6,821 nucleotides of DNA, taken from contig BJHC01000074.1 of the NCBI GenBank assembly GCA_014191535.1, forward strand, positions 1 to 6,821. Direction: 5' to 3'. Below, one piece after another: positions 1-6,821 of the stretch (the stretch's first letter is position 1; every line of letters begins with the position of its first letter). Origin of the DNA: Cyanobium sp. (GTDB taxonomy: Bacteria; Cyanobacteriota; Cyanobacteriia; PCC-6307; Cyanobiaceae). The notes beneath the pieces were generated by a model. It was not told the DNA's origin. It did no database searches and saw only the letters and a program-made list of their open reading frames with translations. Made by a program: the position numbers and the translations under genes.

Positions 1-626
1 AGGCCCAGTGGATCGGCATGCGCCACCGGGAGATCGCCACCGCTGAGCTCGACGATCCGGCCTACAGCAGCAACCCCAGCCAGCGCTGTTACGCCTGCAA
101 GCGCGAACTGCACCGGCTGCTGGCGGCGCTGCGGCAGGAGCAACCGCAGGCGGTGGTGCTGGATGGGGTCAACCACGACGACCTGGGGGACCACCGCCCC
201 GGCATCGCGGCGGCCCAGGCGGCCGGGGTGCAGTCGCCCCTGGCGAGCCTCGGCATCGACAAGGCCAGTGTGCGCAGCATCTCGCGGGCCCTGGGGTTCC
301 CCTGGTGGGACAAACCCGCCCAGCCCTGCCTGGCATCGCGCTTCCCCTACGGCGAAACCATCAGCGCCTCGCGCCTGCAGCGGGTGGCGGCGGCCGAAAC
401 CTGGCTGCGGCAGCAGGGCTGGCCGGAGTTGCGGGTGCGCAGCCAGGGGGATGCCGCCCGGATTGAGCTGCCGGCGGATCAGCTCTCCAGCGCCCTGCAG
501 CGCTGGGGCGATCCCGATCAACGCAGGGCCCTGGTCAGCGCCTTTCTGGAGCAGGGGTTCAGCGCCGTGAGCGTGGACCTGGAGGGATTGGTGAGCGGCA
601 AGCTCAACCGCAGCCTGCGGGGGTAA
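1..626 (+). CDS. larE: LarE-type ATP-dependent sulfur transferase (5' truncated)
   Basis: This is the C-terminal part (about 207 residues) of a PP-loop ATPase of the LarE family. LarE adenylylates a pyridinium carboxylate nucleotide and inserts sulfur during synthesis of the nickel-pincer cofactor of lactate racemase; it acts in the cytoplasm. The reading frame (first full codon at 3) is open through the left edge, so the N-terminal PP-loop is outside the window. Family marks seen are RCYACK (codons 84-101), the DGVNHDD stretch (about 162-182), KPAQPCLASRFPYG (about 312-353), an ARIEL strand (about 456-470), and the terminal VDLEGLVSGKLN (about 573-608). Cys codons at 87 and 96 form C-x2-C and a third lies at 327. 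From memory of the family, the last is equivalent to the sulfur-donating cysteine of Lactobacillus LarE. No larA, larB or larC is in view, so the true acceptor in this organism is unknown. It stops with TAA and converges on speD. Confidence 0.88.
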   Translation, partial: AQWIGMRHREIATAELDDPAYSSNPSQRCYACKRELHRLLAALRQEQPQAVVLDGVNHDDLGDHRPGIAAAQAAGVQSPLASLGIDKASVRSISRALGFPWWDKPAQPCLASRFPYGETISASRLQRVAAAETWLRQQGWPELRVRSQGDAARIELPADQLSSALQRWGDPDQRRALVSAFLEQGFSAVSVDLEGLVSGKLNRSLRG

Positions 627-654
627 TCCCTCCCGATTCCGGGCGCACAGGCAC

Positions 655-680
655 AAAAAAACCCCTCCAAAGCGGAGGGG
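655..680 (-). terminator. Rho-independent terminator of speD
   Basis: Read on the minus strand, a perfect 7-bp stem (CCCCTCC at 662-668 with GGAGGGG at 674-680) encloses a 5-base loop and is followed at once by seven T residues (complement of the A-run 655-661). It lies about 20 bases beyond the speD stop. On the plus strand the hairpin has no T tract after it, so it is not a normal terminator for larE. Confidence 0.88.
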
Positions 681-700
681 CAACGCGGGGGGCACGCGGC

Positions 701-1180
701 TCAGGCGGCCGCCAAAACCGGTTCCCGTTCGGCGCCAGCCACGGAACTGGGGGTTTCGCGGCGGAAGCTCTTGAGCTTGTAGTTGCCGGCGTCGAGCTCT
801 TCGCTGAGCACGATGCAGGCCCGCTCCGGCATGGTGTGGTCACCGCAGGTGAACACATCCACGGCGGCATAGCCCGACTCGGGCCAGGTGTGGATGGAGA
901 TATGGGATTCGGCCAACAGAGCCAGCCCCGTCACACCCTGGGGGTCAAACCGGTGGGTGATCAGATTCAGGAGTGTGGCGCCAGCACGCTTGGCAGCGCT
1001 GGTGATGGCGTTCCTGAGGAAAGCTTCGTCGTCGAGCTTGGCGGGATCGCAGTTGTACAGCTCGAGGATGCAGTGTTTACCCACCATGTCGGTGGCACTG
1101 GGTGATTGGGGGCTACTGGAGAAAGGGCTCTCAGCTCCGGTCCATCCCGGGTTGGGGTGGAGGCAGGCCGCTTGGGTCAT
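701..1180 (-). CDS. speD: S-adenosylmethionine decarboxylase proenzyme
   Basis: SpeD decarboxylates S-adenosylmethionine to give the aminopropyl donor for spermidine synthesis. The protein (159 residues from the ATG at 1178-1180) matches the small, Thermotoga-like bacterial class. The self-cleavage site is Glu91-Ser92 in [13 protein letters not shown]; cleavage would turn Ser92 into the pyruvoyl cofactor of the alpha chain. His97 and Cys112 (in CGDH) correspond to the family's processing and catalytic residues. The family core begins at [11 protein letters not shown], so a second ATG at 1085-1087 would give a 128-residue protein of the usual length, and the 31 residues before it are Ser/Pro-rich. 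I list the upstream start because it sits 26 bases after the recF stop, while the downstream one would leave a 119-base gap; neither has a clear Shine-Dalgarno. It is codirectional with recF, probably cotranscribed, and ends before a strong terminator. The function is secure; the start is not. Confidence 0.93.
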   Translation of the reverse strand: MTQAACLHPNPGWTGAESPFSSSPQSPSATDMVGKHCILELYNCDPAKLDDEAFLRNAITSAAKRAGATLLNLITHRFDPQGVTGLALLAESHISIHTWPESGYAAVDVFTCGDHTMPERACIVLSEELDAGNYKLKSFRRETPSSVAGAEREPVLAAA

Positions 1181-1206
1181 CAGATCCAGCCAAACAGCCC
1201 AACACC

Positions 1207-2328
1207 TTACTGGCCCAGCCGCAGCGCACCGGCCTCAACGGTCACCAGTTGCGAACGTTGGTGCCAGCCACCGCTGAAGGCCCCCAGGTGGGTGGCGCTC
1301 ACCAGGCACTGGTGCCCTTCCCCCACCGCCTCCAGCAACAGCTGCTGGCGATCGGGATCCAGTTCCGCCAACACGTCGTCGAGCAGCAGCAGGGGCGGCT
1401 CCCCCCAGAGCTGCTGCACCAGCTCCAGCTCCGCCAGCTTCAGGGCCAGCACCAACGTGCGCTGTTGACCGGCGGAGCCGTAACGGCGGGCCGGCTGGTC
1501 GCCCAACTCCAGCACCACCTCATCCCGGTGCGGGCCCACCGCGCATTGCCCCAACCGCAGCTCCTCAGGCCGCTGGGCCCGTAATTGCTCCAGCAGGCTG
1601 TCGCGCCAGGGACCCTCCTGATCCGGCTCGGCCCCCTCCACCTCCAGGGCGGTGCCCGGCTGATAGCGCAGCAGCAACTGCTCACGGCCGGCGCTGAGGC
1701 GCCCCTGCCACGCGGCCGCCAGGGGCTGCAACCGGCGCAGGGCCCGCAGCCGGCGGCGATGCAGGCGCGTGCCCACCACGGCCATCTGCTGATCGAAGGC
1801 CTCGAGCAGATCCTGCAGCTGGCCCTGCGCCAGGCCACGGCGCAGCAGCTGGGACCGCTGCCGCAACAGGCGGCCGTAGCGGCTGAGCAGCTCGGCGTAC
1901 ACCGGCTCGAGCTGCAGCACCACCCGATCCAACCACTGGCGCCGCAGGGCGGGCTCCCCCCGCACCAAATCCAGATCCAGGGCACTGAAGCCCACGCAGC
2001 GCAAGGGGCCAATCAGCTCGTGCTGGCGCTCCAGCACCCGGCCGTTGCGGCGCGCCTGGCGCCCCCCCTGGCGGCGCAACTCCAGCTCCAGCCGATCGGC
2101 GCCGTCGCATTCCGCGGCAATCAGGGCCGCCGGCTGCCCCTGGCGGATCAGATCGCGGTCGCTGCTGCAGCGGTGGGAGCGCAGGCTGCCCAGCAGCTCC
2201 ACCGCCTCCAACAGGTTGGATTTGCCCTCGCCGTTGCGGCCGATCACCAGCAGCCGCGGCGCCTCCAGGCGCAGGCTGAGCTCGCCGTAATTGCGGAACT
2301 GGCGCAGCTCCAGGCGATGCAGCCGAAT
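1207..2328 (-). CDS. recF: DNA replication and repair protein RecF
   Basis: RecF is an SMC/ABC-type ATPase that, with RecO and RecR, loads RecA at single-strand gaps. Numbering from the ATT at 2326-2328 gives 373 residues, normal for the family. The N-terminus [15 protein letters not shown] is typical RecF. Walker A is GRNGEGKS (30-37), the RecF motif VGPHRDEV lies around 264-271, the ABC signature YGSAGQQR is at 283-290, Walker B LLLLDD at 313-318 with ELD (322-324) as D-loop, followed by the SATHLGAF strand. The start is problematic: between the in-frame TAG at 2350-2352 and the GTG at 2245-2247 there is no ATG, GTG or TTG. That GTG would delete the first beta strands and begin two residues before Walker A, so a rare start is likely, either ATT at 2326-2328 or CTG at 2320-2322 or 2308-2310. 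No Shine-Dalgarno is visible. The long coiled-coil arms of SMC proteins are absent, as expected for RecF. speD follows 26 bases downstream. Confidence 0.9.
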   Translation of the reverse strand: MRLHRLELRQFRNYGELSLRLEAPRLLVIGRNGEGKSNLLEAVELLGSLRSHRCSSDRDLIRQGQPAALIAAECDGADRLELELRRQGGRQARRNGRVLERQHELIGPLRCVGFSALDLDLVRGEPALRRQWLDRVVLQLEPVYAELLSRYGRLLRQRSQLLRRGLAQGQLQDLLEAFDQQMAVVGTRLHRRRLRALRRLQPLAAAWQGRLSAGREQLLLRYQPGTALEVEGAEPDQEGPWRDSLLEQLRAQRPEELRLGQCAVGPHRDEVVLELGDQPARRYGSAGQQRTLVLALKLAELELVQQLWGEPPLLLLDDVLAELDPDRQQLLLEAVGEGHQCLVSATHLGAFSGGWHQRSQLVTVEAGALRLGQ

Positions 2329-2384
2329 GGGTCTGGGGCCGTCTGAGGGCTAAGGTAAGGCCCGTGGGGCAGCTGATCCCGCGT
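2329..2384. promoter_or_regulatory. Divergent spacer between recF and tRNA-Arg
   Basis: This short spacer must hold the tRNA promoter and, if recF is not read from the gshA-ppc side, the recF promoter too. The only A/T-containing patch is TAAGGTAAGG (2351-2360); on the minus strand it gives TACCTT, a weak -10-like hexamer. I cannot assign a convincing -35 box on either strand, so this is a positional inference. Confidence 0.3.
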
Positions 2385-2458
2385 GGGCATGTAGCTCAGT
2401 TGGATAGAGCATCAGATTCCGGTTCTGAGTGTCGGGGGTTCGAGTCCCTCCATGCTCG
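2385..2458 (+). tRNA. tRNA-Arg (anticodon CCG)
   Basis: The 74-base gene folds into a complete cloverleaf. The acceptor stem pairs GGGCATG (2385-2391) with CATGCTC (2451-2457), including one G-T pair. The D stem is GCTC (2394-2397) with GAGC (2407-2410). The anticodon stem is TCAGA (2412-2416) with TCTGA (2424-2428), around the loop TTCCGGT whose anticodon CCG is at 2419-2421. The variable loop has 5 bases, and the T arm GGGGG/CCCTC holds TTCGAGT. The discriminator base is G2458. The 3' CCA is not encoded, so it must be added by the CCA-adding enzyme. It reads CGG arginine codons, which are common in this GC-rich sequence. Confidence 0.95.
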
Positions 2459-2491
2459 TGGCCCGATCAGCCGCTCTCCCTCAGCCCTGGG

Positions 2492-2520
2492 GCCCCGTCT
2501 CGTTTGAGCGGGGCTTTTTT
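2492..2520 (+). terminator. Rho-independent terminator of tRNA-Arg
   Basis: GCCCCG (2492-2497) pairs with CGGGGC (2509-2514). An inner CTC/GAG pairing (2499-2501 with 2506-2508) extends the stem around a GTTT loop, with T2498 bulged. Six T residues (2515-2520) follow directly. It begins 33 bases after the tRNA and ends 12 bases before the 3' end of the converging GNAT-like gene. Read on the minus strand it has no T tract, so it should not stop the opposing transcript efficiently. Confidence 0.87.
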
Positions 2521-2532
2521 CATGGCTGGCCC

Positions 2533-3012
2533 TCAGGCCTGCAGCCGCAGCCCCATGGCGCGGATGCCGCCGGGGTCCACCACAAACCCATGCTGGCGCA
2601 GGGTCTCCAGGGCCCCCTGGGGGGCCGCCACCGACACGCTGCAGCCGGGCAACTCCCGCCGCAGGCGCCCCAGGGCGGTGTGCACCAGCACCTGCAGCAA
2701 CAGTTGCTGGGTGGCGGCGGGCTCCGCCGGATCCACCGCCAGATCCCAGAGATTGGCATTGAGGGCCTGATCGCTGGTGGCCCGCACGAATCCCACCAGC
2801 TGCCCGCCGGGGCCCCGCAGGCTCAGCTGCCAGGCGCTGGCCGCCAGGGCCCGCTCGAGGCGCTGCGACGGGCGGGAGGGCTCACCGCACAGCACCAGCA
2901 GCGCATTGAGCTCCTCGGCTCGGGGGGGTGCCTCGAACTCGAATGCATACCCGGGCGGCAGCTGGGGGGGCTGGGGCTGGCCGCGGAAGGGGATGAGGAG
3001 CGAATCGAGCAC
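2533..3012 (-). CDS. GNAT-like N-acetyltransferase, substrate unknown
   Basis: The protein has 159 residues and looks like a single divergent GNAT (Gcn5-related acetyltransferase) domain; I do not recognise a named family. Residues 70-81 (GQLVGFVRATSD) fit the beta2-beta3 hairpin and 88-95 (LWDLAVDP) the beta4 strand. Residues 99-119 form the helix that follows the acetyl-CoA site, and 138-153 (LRQHGFVVDPGGIRAM) resemble the GNAT C-terminal 'GF' strand. The usual Q/R-x-x-G-x-G/A pyrophosphate loop is not intact: where it should lie the sequence reads AEPAATQQLL. Acetyl-CoA binding is therefore inferred from fold pattern only. The first 30 residues are proline-rich. The GTG start at 3010-3012 lies 12 bases after the ppc stop and is served by a Shine-Dalgarno-like GAGGGGG, which supports expression with ppc. 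No signal peptide or membrane segment is seen. Confidence 0.72.
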   Translation of the reverse strand: MLDSLLIPFRGQPQPPQLPPGYAFEFEAPPRAEELNALLVLCGEPSRPSQRLERALAASAWQLSLRGPGGQLVGFVRATSDQALNANLWDLAVDPAEPAATQQLLLQVLVHTALGRLRRELPGCSVSVAAPQGALETLRQHGFVVDPGGIRAMGLRLQA

Positions 3013-3019
3013 AACCAGG

Positions 3020-3026
3020 CCCCCTC
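3020..3026 (-). promoter_or_regulatory. Ribosome binding site of the GNAT-like gene
   Basis: On the minus strand GAGGGGG begins inside the ppc stop codon TGA and lies 7 bases ahead of the GTG at 3012-3010. It supports GTG as the start and implies that ribosomes ending ppc translation pass over the site. Confidence 0.55.
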
Positions 3027-6000
3027 AGCCGGTGTTGCGCATGCCGGCGGCGATGCCGTTGATCGTGAGCAACGCCCCCCGCAACAGCTCACTGCGGCTG
3101 TAGGTGCGGCCGTCTTCGCGGTCGGGGGCTTCGCTCATGGGGGGCTGGCGGTTCTGATCCCGCAGGCGCTTGAGCAGGGCCACCTGCAGGAACCCCAACG
3201 GAATGATCGTGCGGTTGCGCAGCTCCACCGACAGCTGCAGGCCGGGGTCGCCATCCAACAGGCGACGGTGCCCGGTGATCGCCAGCACCAGATCGCGGGT
3301 GAGCACGAACTCACCGGCGATGGTGTCGAAGATCTGCTCAAAGGCCTGGCGCGATTCCGGCCGACCCAACGACCGCACGTAGTGGTGGGCCAGGTCGAGG
3401 TCGACTTTGGAGAGGGTCATCTCCACCTTGGAGATGAGCATGCGGAAGAAGGGCCAGCGCTGGTACAGCTGCTGGAACAGCTCCAGCTGGCCGGGGTCGG
3501 CGTTGAGCTCCTCCTGCAGGGCCGCCCCCACGCCAAACCAGCTGGGCAACAGGAAGCGGCTCTGGGTCCAGCCGAACACCCAGGGGATGGCCCGCAGGCT
3601 GGAGAGGTCCTTGGCGCCGCTCTTGCGGCGGGCGGGCCGGCTGGAGATCTGCAGCTTGCTGATCTCCTCGATCGGGGTGACCTGCTGGAAGAAGGCCACC
3701 AGATCCGGGTTGTCGTGCACCAGGGCGCGGTAATGGCTGCGGGAGCGGGCCGCCAGCCGCGCCATCAGCTCGTTCCAACTGGGGGTGTCATCCACATGGC
3801 TGGTGACCAGGCTGTTCTGGATCACCGCGGTGGTGACGGTTTCCAGGTTGTAGAGGGCCAGCTCCGGCAGGGAGTACTTGGAGGCCAGCACCTCCCCCTG
3901 CTCGGTGATCTTGATGCGGCCGTTGAGGGTGCCGCTGGGCTGGGCCAGGATCGCCTGGTAGGCGGGCCCACCGCCGCGGCCCACGGAACCGCCGCGGCCA
4001 TGGAAGATGCGCAGGGCCACGTCATGGCCGCTGGCCAGCTGCTGCAGGGCAATCTGGGCCTGGTGGATCTCCCAGTTGCTGGAGAGGAAGCCGGAATCCT
4101 TGTTGCTGTCGGAGTAGCCGAGCATCAGCTCCTGCAGGGGCTTGCCGGTGGGGCTGATGCTGGCGATCAGCTGGCGGTAGAAGGGCTCGGAGAACAGCCG
4201 CTCCATCACCGCCGGGGCGGCTTTGAGGTCCTCCACCGTTTCAAACAGGGGCACCACCAGCAGGCTGGAGCGCTGGGCCATGGGGTCCACCAGACCGGCC
4301 TCCTTGGCCAGCAGCAGCACCTCCAGCAGATCCGACACCGTGTGGCTCATCGAGATCACGTAGGTGCGGCAGATGCGGCTGCCGAATTCCTGCTGCAGCC
4401 GCTGCACCACCCGCAGCACATCGAAGGTTTCGGCGGTGGCCGGGCTCCACTGCACCGAGGGGGGGATCAGGGGGCGGCGGGTCTGCAGTTCGGTGAGCAG
4501 CCACTCCACCCGCTGGGGCTCCTCCATCTCGCCGTAGGGCACCGGCAACTGCAGGTAGCGGCTCAGTTCATCGAGGGCATCGCTGTGGCGGGTGCTCTCC
4601 TGGCGGATGTCGAGGCCGGCCAGGCAGAAGGCGAAGGTGTGCACCTGGGCGATCAGGTTGTCCAGGGGCTCGCAGCTGAGGCCCGTGCCGGAGAGGCTGT
4701 CGTTGATCAGCTCCAGGTCGTTGCGGAACTCCGTCACCGAGGCGTAGTGCAGCTCCGGGGCGGGCGCCGGGGCCAGGGCCCCCTGGCCAAATTCCGGCAG
4801 GGCGGGGCGGGTGTCGGAGGGGGTTTCCCAGCCGGCACTGGCCAGCTGCTGGTTGCGCTCATGGGTGAGGCGCAGGCGCTCCAGCACGTAGCTGAGCTTG
4901 AGGCGGTACGGCTCCAGCCGGTAACGGGCCGCCCGCTCCTCATAGATCTCCGGGAACCGCAGCCGGTCCATCTCCAGGGATTCCAGCAGCGGGGCGCTCA
5001 CCTGGCTCCACTGCATCGAGATGCTGAGCTGATCGCGCAGATCCCCCACCGCCGCCAGGTAGCGCTCGAGCATCAGCTGCCGCTGGAAGCAGGCGGTGCG
5101 CCAGGTGATCTCCGGCGTCACCGAGGGGTTGCCATCGCGGTCGGAACCCACCCAGGAGCCGAAGCTGCAGAAGGCATCCCCGGGGGGCTGCACATCGGGA
5201 TAGCTGGCGTTGAGGGCGGTACGAATCCGCTGCCGCAGCTGCGGCATGGCCCCGAACAGCACCTGTTGGAAGTAGTGGAGGGCGTAATCCACCTCATCCA
5301 GCACCGACGGCTTGAACTGGTGCAGTTCATCGGTGCGCCACCACAGCCGCACCTCCTCCTCCAGCTGCTGGCGCAGGCTCTGGCGGTCGTCGAGGTTGAG
5401 CAGCTGGCTGTGCTGCAGCTTCTGGATCAATGACGCCACCCGCCGCTGCTTGTGGCGGATGGTGTGGCGCACGATCTCCGTGGGGTGGGCCGTGAACACC
5501 AGCCGGATCTCCAGCTCCTGCAGCAGTTGCTCGATCTGGGCGGGCGGCACCCCGAGGCCCCGCATGCGGGCGAACAGCTCGCGGAAGGTGGCCGGTTCGG
5601 TTTGGGCCGCCAAGGGCGGCAGGAAGGGATCGCTGAGCTGCTCCTGGTGGTGGGCCTGGAGGCTCGCCAGGTAGCTGTCCTCCTCGATGTGCTGCTCGAG
5701 GATGTTGACCAGCTGGAAGTAGAGGGAGAACGCGCGGGCGGCGGCGATGCCCTCGGCCAGATCCATCTCGCGGATCAGCTGCACGATCTCGTCGGTGGCG
5801 GCCTCCGAACCCGCATCGGGCGCACCGCCGTCAATGGCGCCGCTGATGTCCTTCATGCGCAGCAGACGCTCGGCCTGTTGCGGCGGGCACTCGCTGCGCA
5901 GCACCGTCTGCCAGAGGTCTTCCACCAGCTCCAGCCGTTCCGCCAGCAGCCGGGGCCGGCTGGCCTCCGCGCCAGCGAGGGGGGCTGCGGCTGAGCCCGG

Positions 6001-6090
6001 TGCCGCTCCGGGCACGGCGCCGGTCGCTTCAGTGGCGGCGAGGGTGGGCCCCATGGAGGCGGAGTCGGCAGCGGAGCGAACCATGATCAT
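3025..6090 (-). CDS. ppc: Phosphoenolpyruvate carboxylase
   Basis: Ppc adds bicarbonate to phosphoenolpyruvate to form oxaloacetate, the main anaplerotic carbon fixation of cyanobacteria. From the ATG at 6088-6090 the protein has 1021 residues. Motifs seen are FTAHPTE (199-205, His202 matching the catalytic His138 of E. coli), [12 protein letters not shown] (311-322), [11 protein letters not shown] (657-667, with the catalytic-loop Lys664), [14 protein letters not shown] (696-709, Arg699) and the invariant C-terminal tail MRNTG (1017-1021). Lys895, Arg958 and Asn1019 appear to be the counterparts of the E. coli aspartate-inhibition residues. It exceeds the 883 residues of E. coli Ppc mainly through an Ala/Pro-rich N-terminal extension (about 1-50) and an insert near 418-447. 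I see no plant-type N-terminal phosphorylation motif. The start ATG overlaps the gshA stop as ATGA, with no strong Shine-Dalgarno, which suggests translational coupling; an ATG two codons later (6082-6084) is also possible. Confidence 0.97.
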   Translation of the reverse strand: MIMVRSAADSASMGPTLAATEATGAVPGAAPGSAAAPLAGAEASRPRLLAERLELVEDLWQTVLRSECPPQQAERLLRMKDISGAIDGGAPDAGSEAATDEIVQLIREMDLAEGIAAARAFSLYFQLVNILEQHIEEDSYLASLQAHHQEQLSDPFLPPLAAQTEPATFRELFARMRGLGVPPAQIEQLLQELEIRLVFTAHPTEIVRHTIRHKQRRVASLIQKLQHSQLLNLDDRQSLRQQLEEEVRLWWRTDELHQFKPSVLDEVDYALHYFQQVLFGAMPQLRQRIRTALNASYPDVQPPGDAFCSFGSWVGSDRDGNPSVTPEITWRTACFQRQLMLERYLAAVGDLRDQLSISMQWSQVSAPLLESLEMDRLRFPEIYEERAARYRLEPYRLKLSYVLERLRLTHERNQQLASAGWETPSDTRPALPEFGQGALAPAPAPELHYASVTEFRNDLELINDSLSGTGLSCEPLDNLIAQVHTFAFCLAGLDIRQESTRHSDALDELSRYLQLPVPYGEMEEPQRVEWLLTELQTRRPLIPPSVQWSPATAETFDVLRVVQRLQQEFGSRICRTYVISMSHTVSDLLEVLLLAKEAGLVDPMAQRSSLLVVPLFETVEDLKAAPAVMERLFSEPFYRQLIASISPTGKPLQELMLGYSDSNKDSGFLSSNWEIHQAQIALQQLASGHDVALRIFHGRGGSVGRGGGPAYQAILAQPSGTLNGRIKITEQGEVLASKYSLPELALYNLETVTTAVIQNSLVTSHVDDTPSWNELMARLAARSRSHYRALVHDNPDLVAFFQQVTPIEEISKLQISSRPARRKSGAKDLSSLRAIPWVFGWTQSRFLLPSWFGVGAALQEELNADPGQLELFQQLYQRWPFFRMLISKVEMTLSKVDLDLAHHYVRSLGRPESRQAFEQIFDTIAGEFVLTRDLVLAITGHRRLLDGDPGLQLSVELRNRTIIPLGFLQVALLKRLRDQNRQPPMSEAPDREDGRTYSRSELLRGALLTINGIAAGMRNTG

Positions 6091-6821
6091 CCCAAAGGGC
6101 CAAACCGTTCTGTCGCCAGATCCGCATTCAGCTGGTCTTCGCGGTGGGCCATGGCCGCCGCCCCGGCGGCGATCAACGGCGCCACGGCGGTGCCACTGCG
6201 GTGGGCCGCCAGCCATTGCATCGCCTGGTTGCCCTGCTCCAGCACGGCGTGCAGCGGAGCCAACCAGGGCTCCAGACCGCACTGCCGGGCCAGGGGGGTC
6301 ATCTCCTCCAGGGCGGTGGCAATCCAGTCGCGGGCGGTGATCACGCTGCCGCTGCGCCAGTGCTGCAGCGGCGCCTCGAGGCTGTCGCGGGCGGCGGCGC
6401 GGTCGTTGGCATCGGCCAGCTCCGCCAGGGCCGCAGCATCCAGGTGGCTGGCGCGCAGGGGATCGTGGCGCTCAGGATCGATCAAGAGCTGCTGCAGCCG
6501 CAGTTCCGCGAAGGCGGTCACCGCCAGCAGCAACAGCGGATCGGTGATCAGATCACAAATGCGGATCTCCAGCCGGTTGAGGTCGTGGGGCCGGTCGTCA
6601 CCGTTGGGGCGCACGGAGGTCCAGAGGTGGCGCACGTTCTGCATGCTCCCCTGCTGCAACTGCTGTTCCATCCAGGCGATGTAGTGGCCGTGGCTTTCGA
6701 ACAGCGGCACCTGAGGTGGGGTGAGCGGAAACTGCAGCCAGCGCTGGGAATGGGTGCCGGTGCTGTGGCCATCGAGGAAGGGGGAACTGGCGCTGAGGGC
6801 CAGCAAAAGAGCACCTTCGCA
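6087..6821 (-). CDS. gshA: Cyanobacterial glutamate-cysteine ligase (5' truncated)
   Basis: This is the C-terminal 244 residues of the cyanobacterial-type glutamate-cysteine ligase (GCS2-related), which makes gamma-glutamylcysteine from glutamate, cysteine and ATP as the first step of glutathione synthesis. The frame is open through the right edge ([17 protein letters not shown]), so no start is in the window; a TTG at 6804-6806 is internal to the conserved [11 protein letters not shown] strand. Family marks are [18 protein letters not shown] near the right edge (about 6736-6789), WTSVRPNG (about 6600-6623), and [16 protein letters not shown] (about 6537-6584), which holds conserved Arg and Glu residues typical of the ligase core. 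The last 120 residues are alanine-rich and helical. The TGA at 6087-6089 overlaps the ppc start, so both are very probably on one transcript. The assignment rests on recognising the family from its C-terminal half. Confidence 0.88.
   Translation of the reverse strand, partial: CEGALLLALSASSPFLDGHSTGTHSQRWLQFPLTPPQVPLFESHGHYIAWMEQQLQQGSMQNVRHLWTSVRPNGDDRPHDLNRLEIRICDLITDPLLLLAVTAFAELRLQQLLIDPERHDPLRASHLDAAALAELADANDRAAARDSLEAPLQHWRSGSVITARDWIATALEEMTPLARQCGLEPWLAPLHAVLEQGNQAMQWLAAHRSGTAVAPLIAAGAAAMAHREDQLNADLATERFGPLG

Noticed and set aside
1585..2346. Plus-strand 253-codon open frame opposite recF.
   Set aside because: It is also in antiparallel codon register with recF; the Gln/Ala/Leu-rich product mirrors the Leu/Arg/Gln-rich recF codons. 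recF itself has all family motifs.
2388..2390. Minus-strand ATG as a possible recF start.
   Set aside because: It is out of frame with recF, lies within the tRNA, and its translation does not resemble a RecF N-terminus.
2385..2530. tRNA-Arg as an integration site of a genomic island.
   Set aside because: Downstream are a terminator and a gene cotranscribed with ppc; there is no integrase and no repeat of the tRNA 3' end in the window.
2452..5433. A 993-codon open frame on the plus strand, antisense to ppc and the GNAT-like gene.
   Set aside because: Its codons are in exact antiparallel register with both genes, so a stop appears only where they use TTA, CTA or TCA, which are rare in this GC-rich sequence. 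The product is low-complexity (Gln, His, Gly, Ala, Leu) with no domain, and the gene start falls within the tRNA 3' end.
6091..6282. Upstream extension of ppc by 64 codons into gshA.
   Set aside because: The added residues lie wholly inside the gshA coding sequence in another frame and are low-complexity Arg/Gly/Ala. The ATGA junction at 6087-6090 gives a normal start.
1..6821. HIP1 octamer (GCGATCGC), common in many cyanobacteria.
   Set aside because: Reading by eye I found only near matches such as GCGATCGG near 1348 and CCGATCGG near 2092, no exact copy. This agrees with a picocyanobacterial source but is not proof.
1..6821. CRISPR arrays, toxin-antitoxin pairs, insertion sequences, phage or defence genes.
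   Set aside because: No spaced direct repeats, terminal inverted repeats, transposase motifs or small paired genes were seen; coding space is filled by recognised housekeeping genes.

Overview
The window is GC-rich and tightly packed, and it looks like chromosomal core sequence from a high-GC marine or freshwater picocyanobacterium (Synechococcus/Cyanobium type). The evidence is a cyanobacterial-type glutamate-cysteine ligase end-to-end with a PEP carboxylase about 1020 residues long, a Thermotoga-like small SpeD, and the absence of obvious mobile DNA. The assignment to lineage is inference from protein character; no rRNA or photosystem gene is in view.

Layout, left to right. (1) The 3' part of larE (+ strand) enters from the left edge and ends at 626. 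(2) A convergent gap carries a minus-strand rho-independent terminator (655-680). (3) recF and speD form a minus-strand pair (transcribed recF then speD, 2328 to 701). (4) A 56-base divergent spacer separates recF from a plus-strand tRNA-Arg(CCG) (2385-2458), which has its own terminator (2492-2520). (5) A minus-strand cluster follows, transcribed from right to left: gshA (5' end beyond the window), ppc (overlapping gshA by 4 bases as ATGA), and a small GNAT-like gene 12 bases after ppc.

The genes belong to separate housekeeping pathways: sulfur transfer (LarE), polyamine synthesis (SpeD), recombinational repair (RecF), decoding of CGG codons (tRNA-Arg), anaplerotic carbon fixation (Ppc) and glutathione synthesis (GshA). 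The gshA-ppc-GNAT spacing suggests one transcript with translational coupling. There is no stretch longer than 300 bases without a gene. I found no CRISPR, insertion sequence, prophage or defence system. The points most worth checking are the recF start, which has no ATG, GTG or TTG available ahead of its Walker A strand, the three-cysteine form of LarE, and the tRNA lying antisense between two co-oriented gene groups. I see no convincing previously undescribed system.
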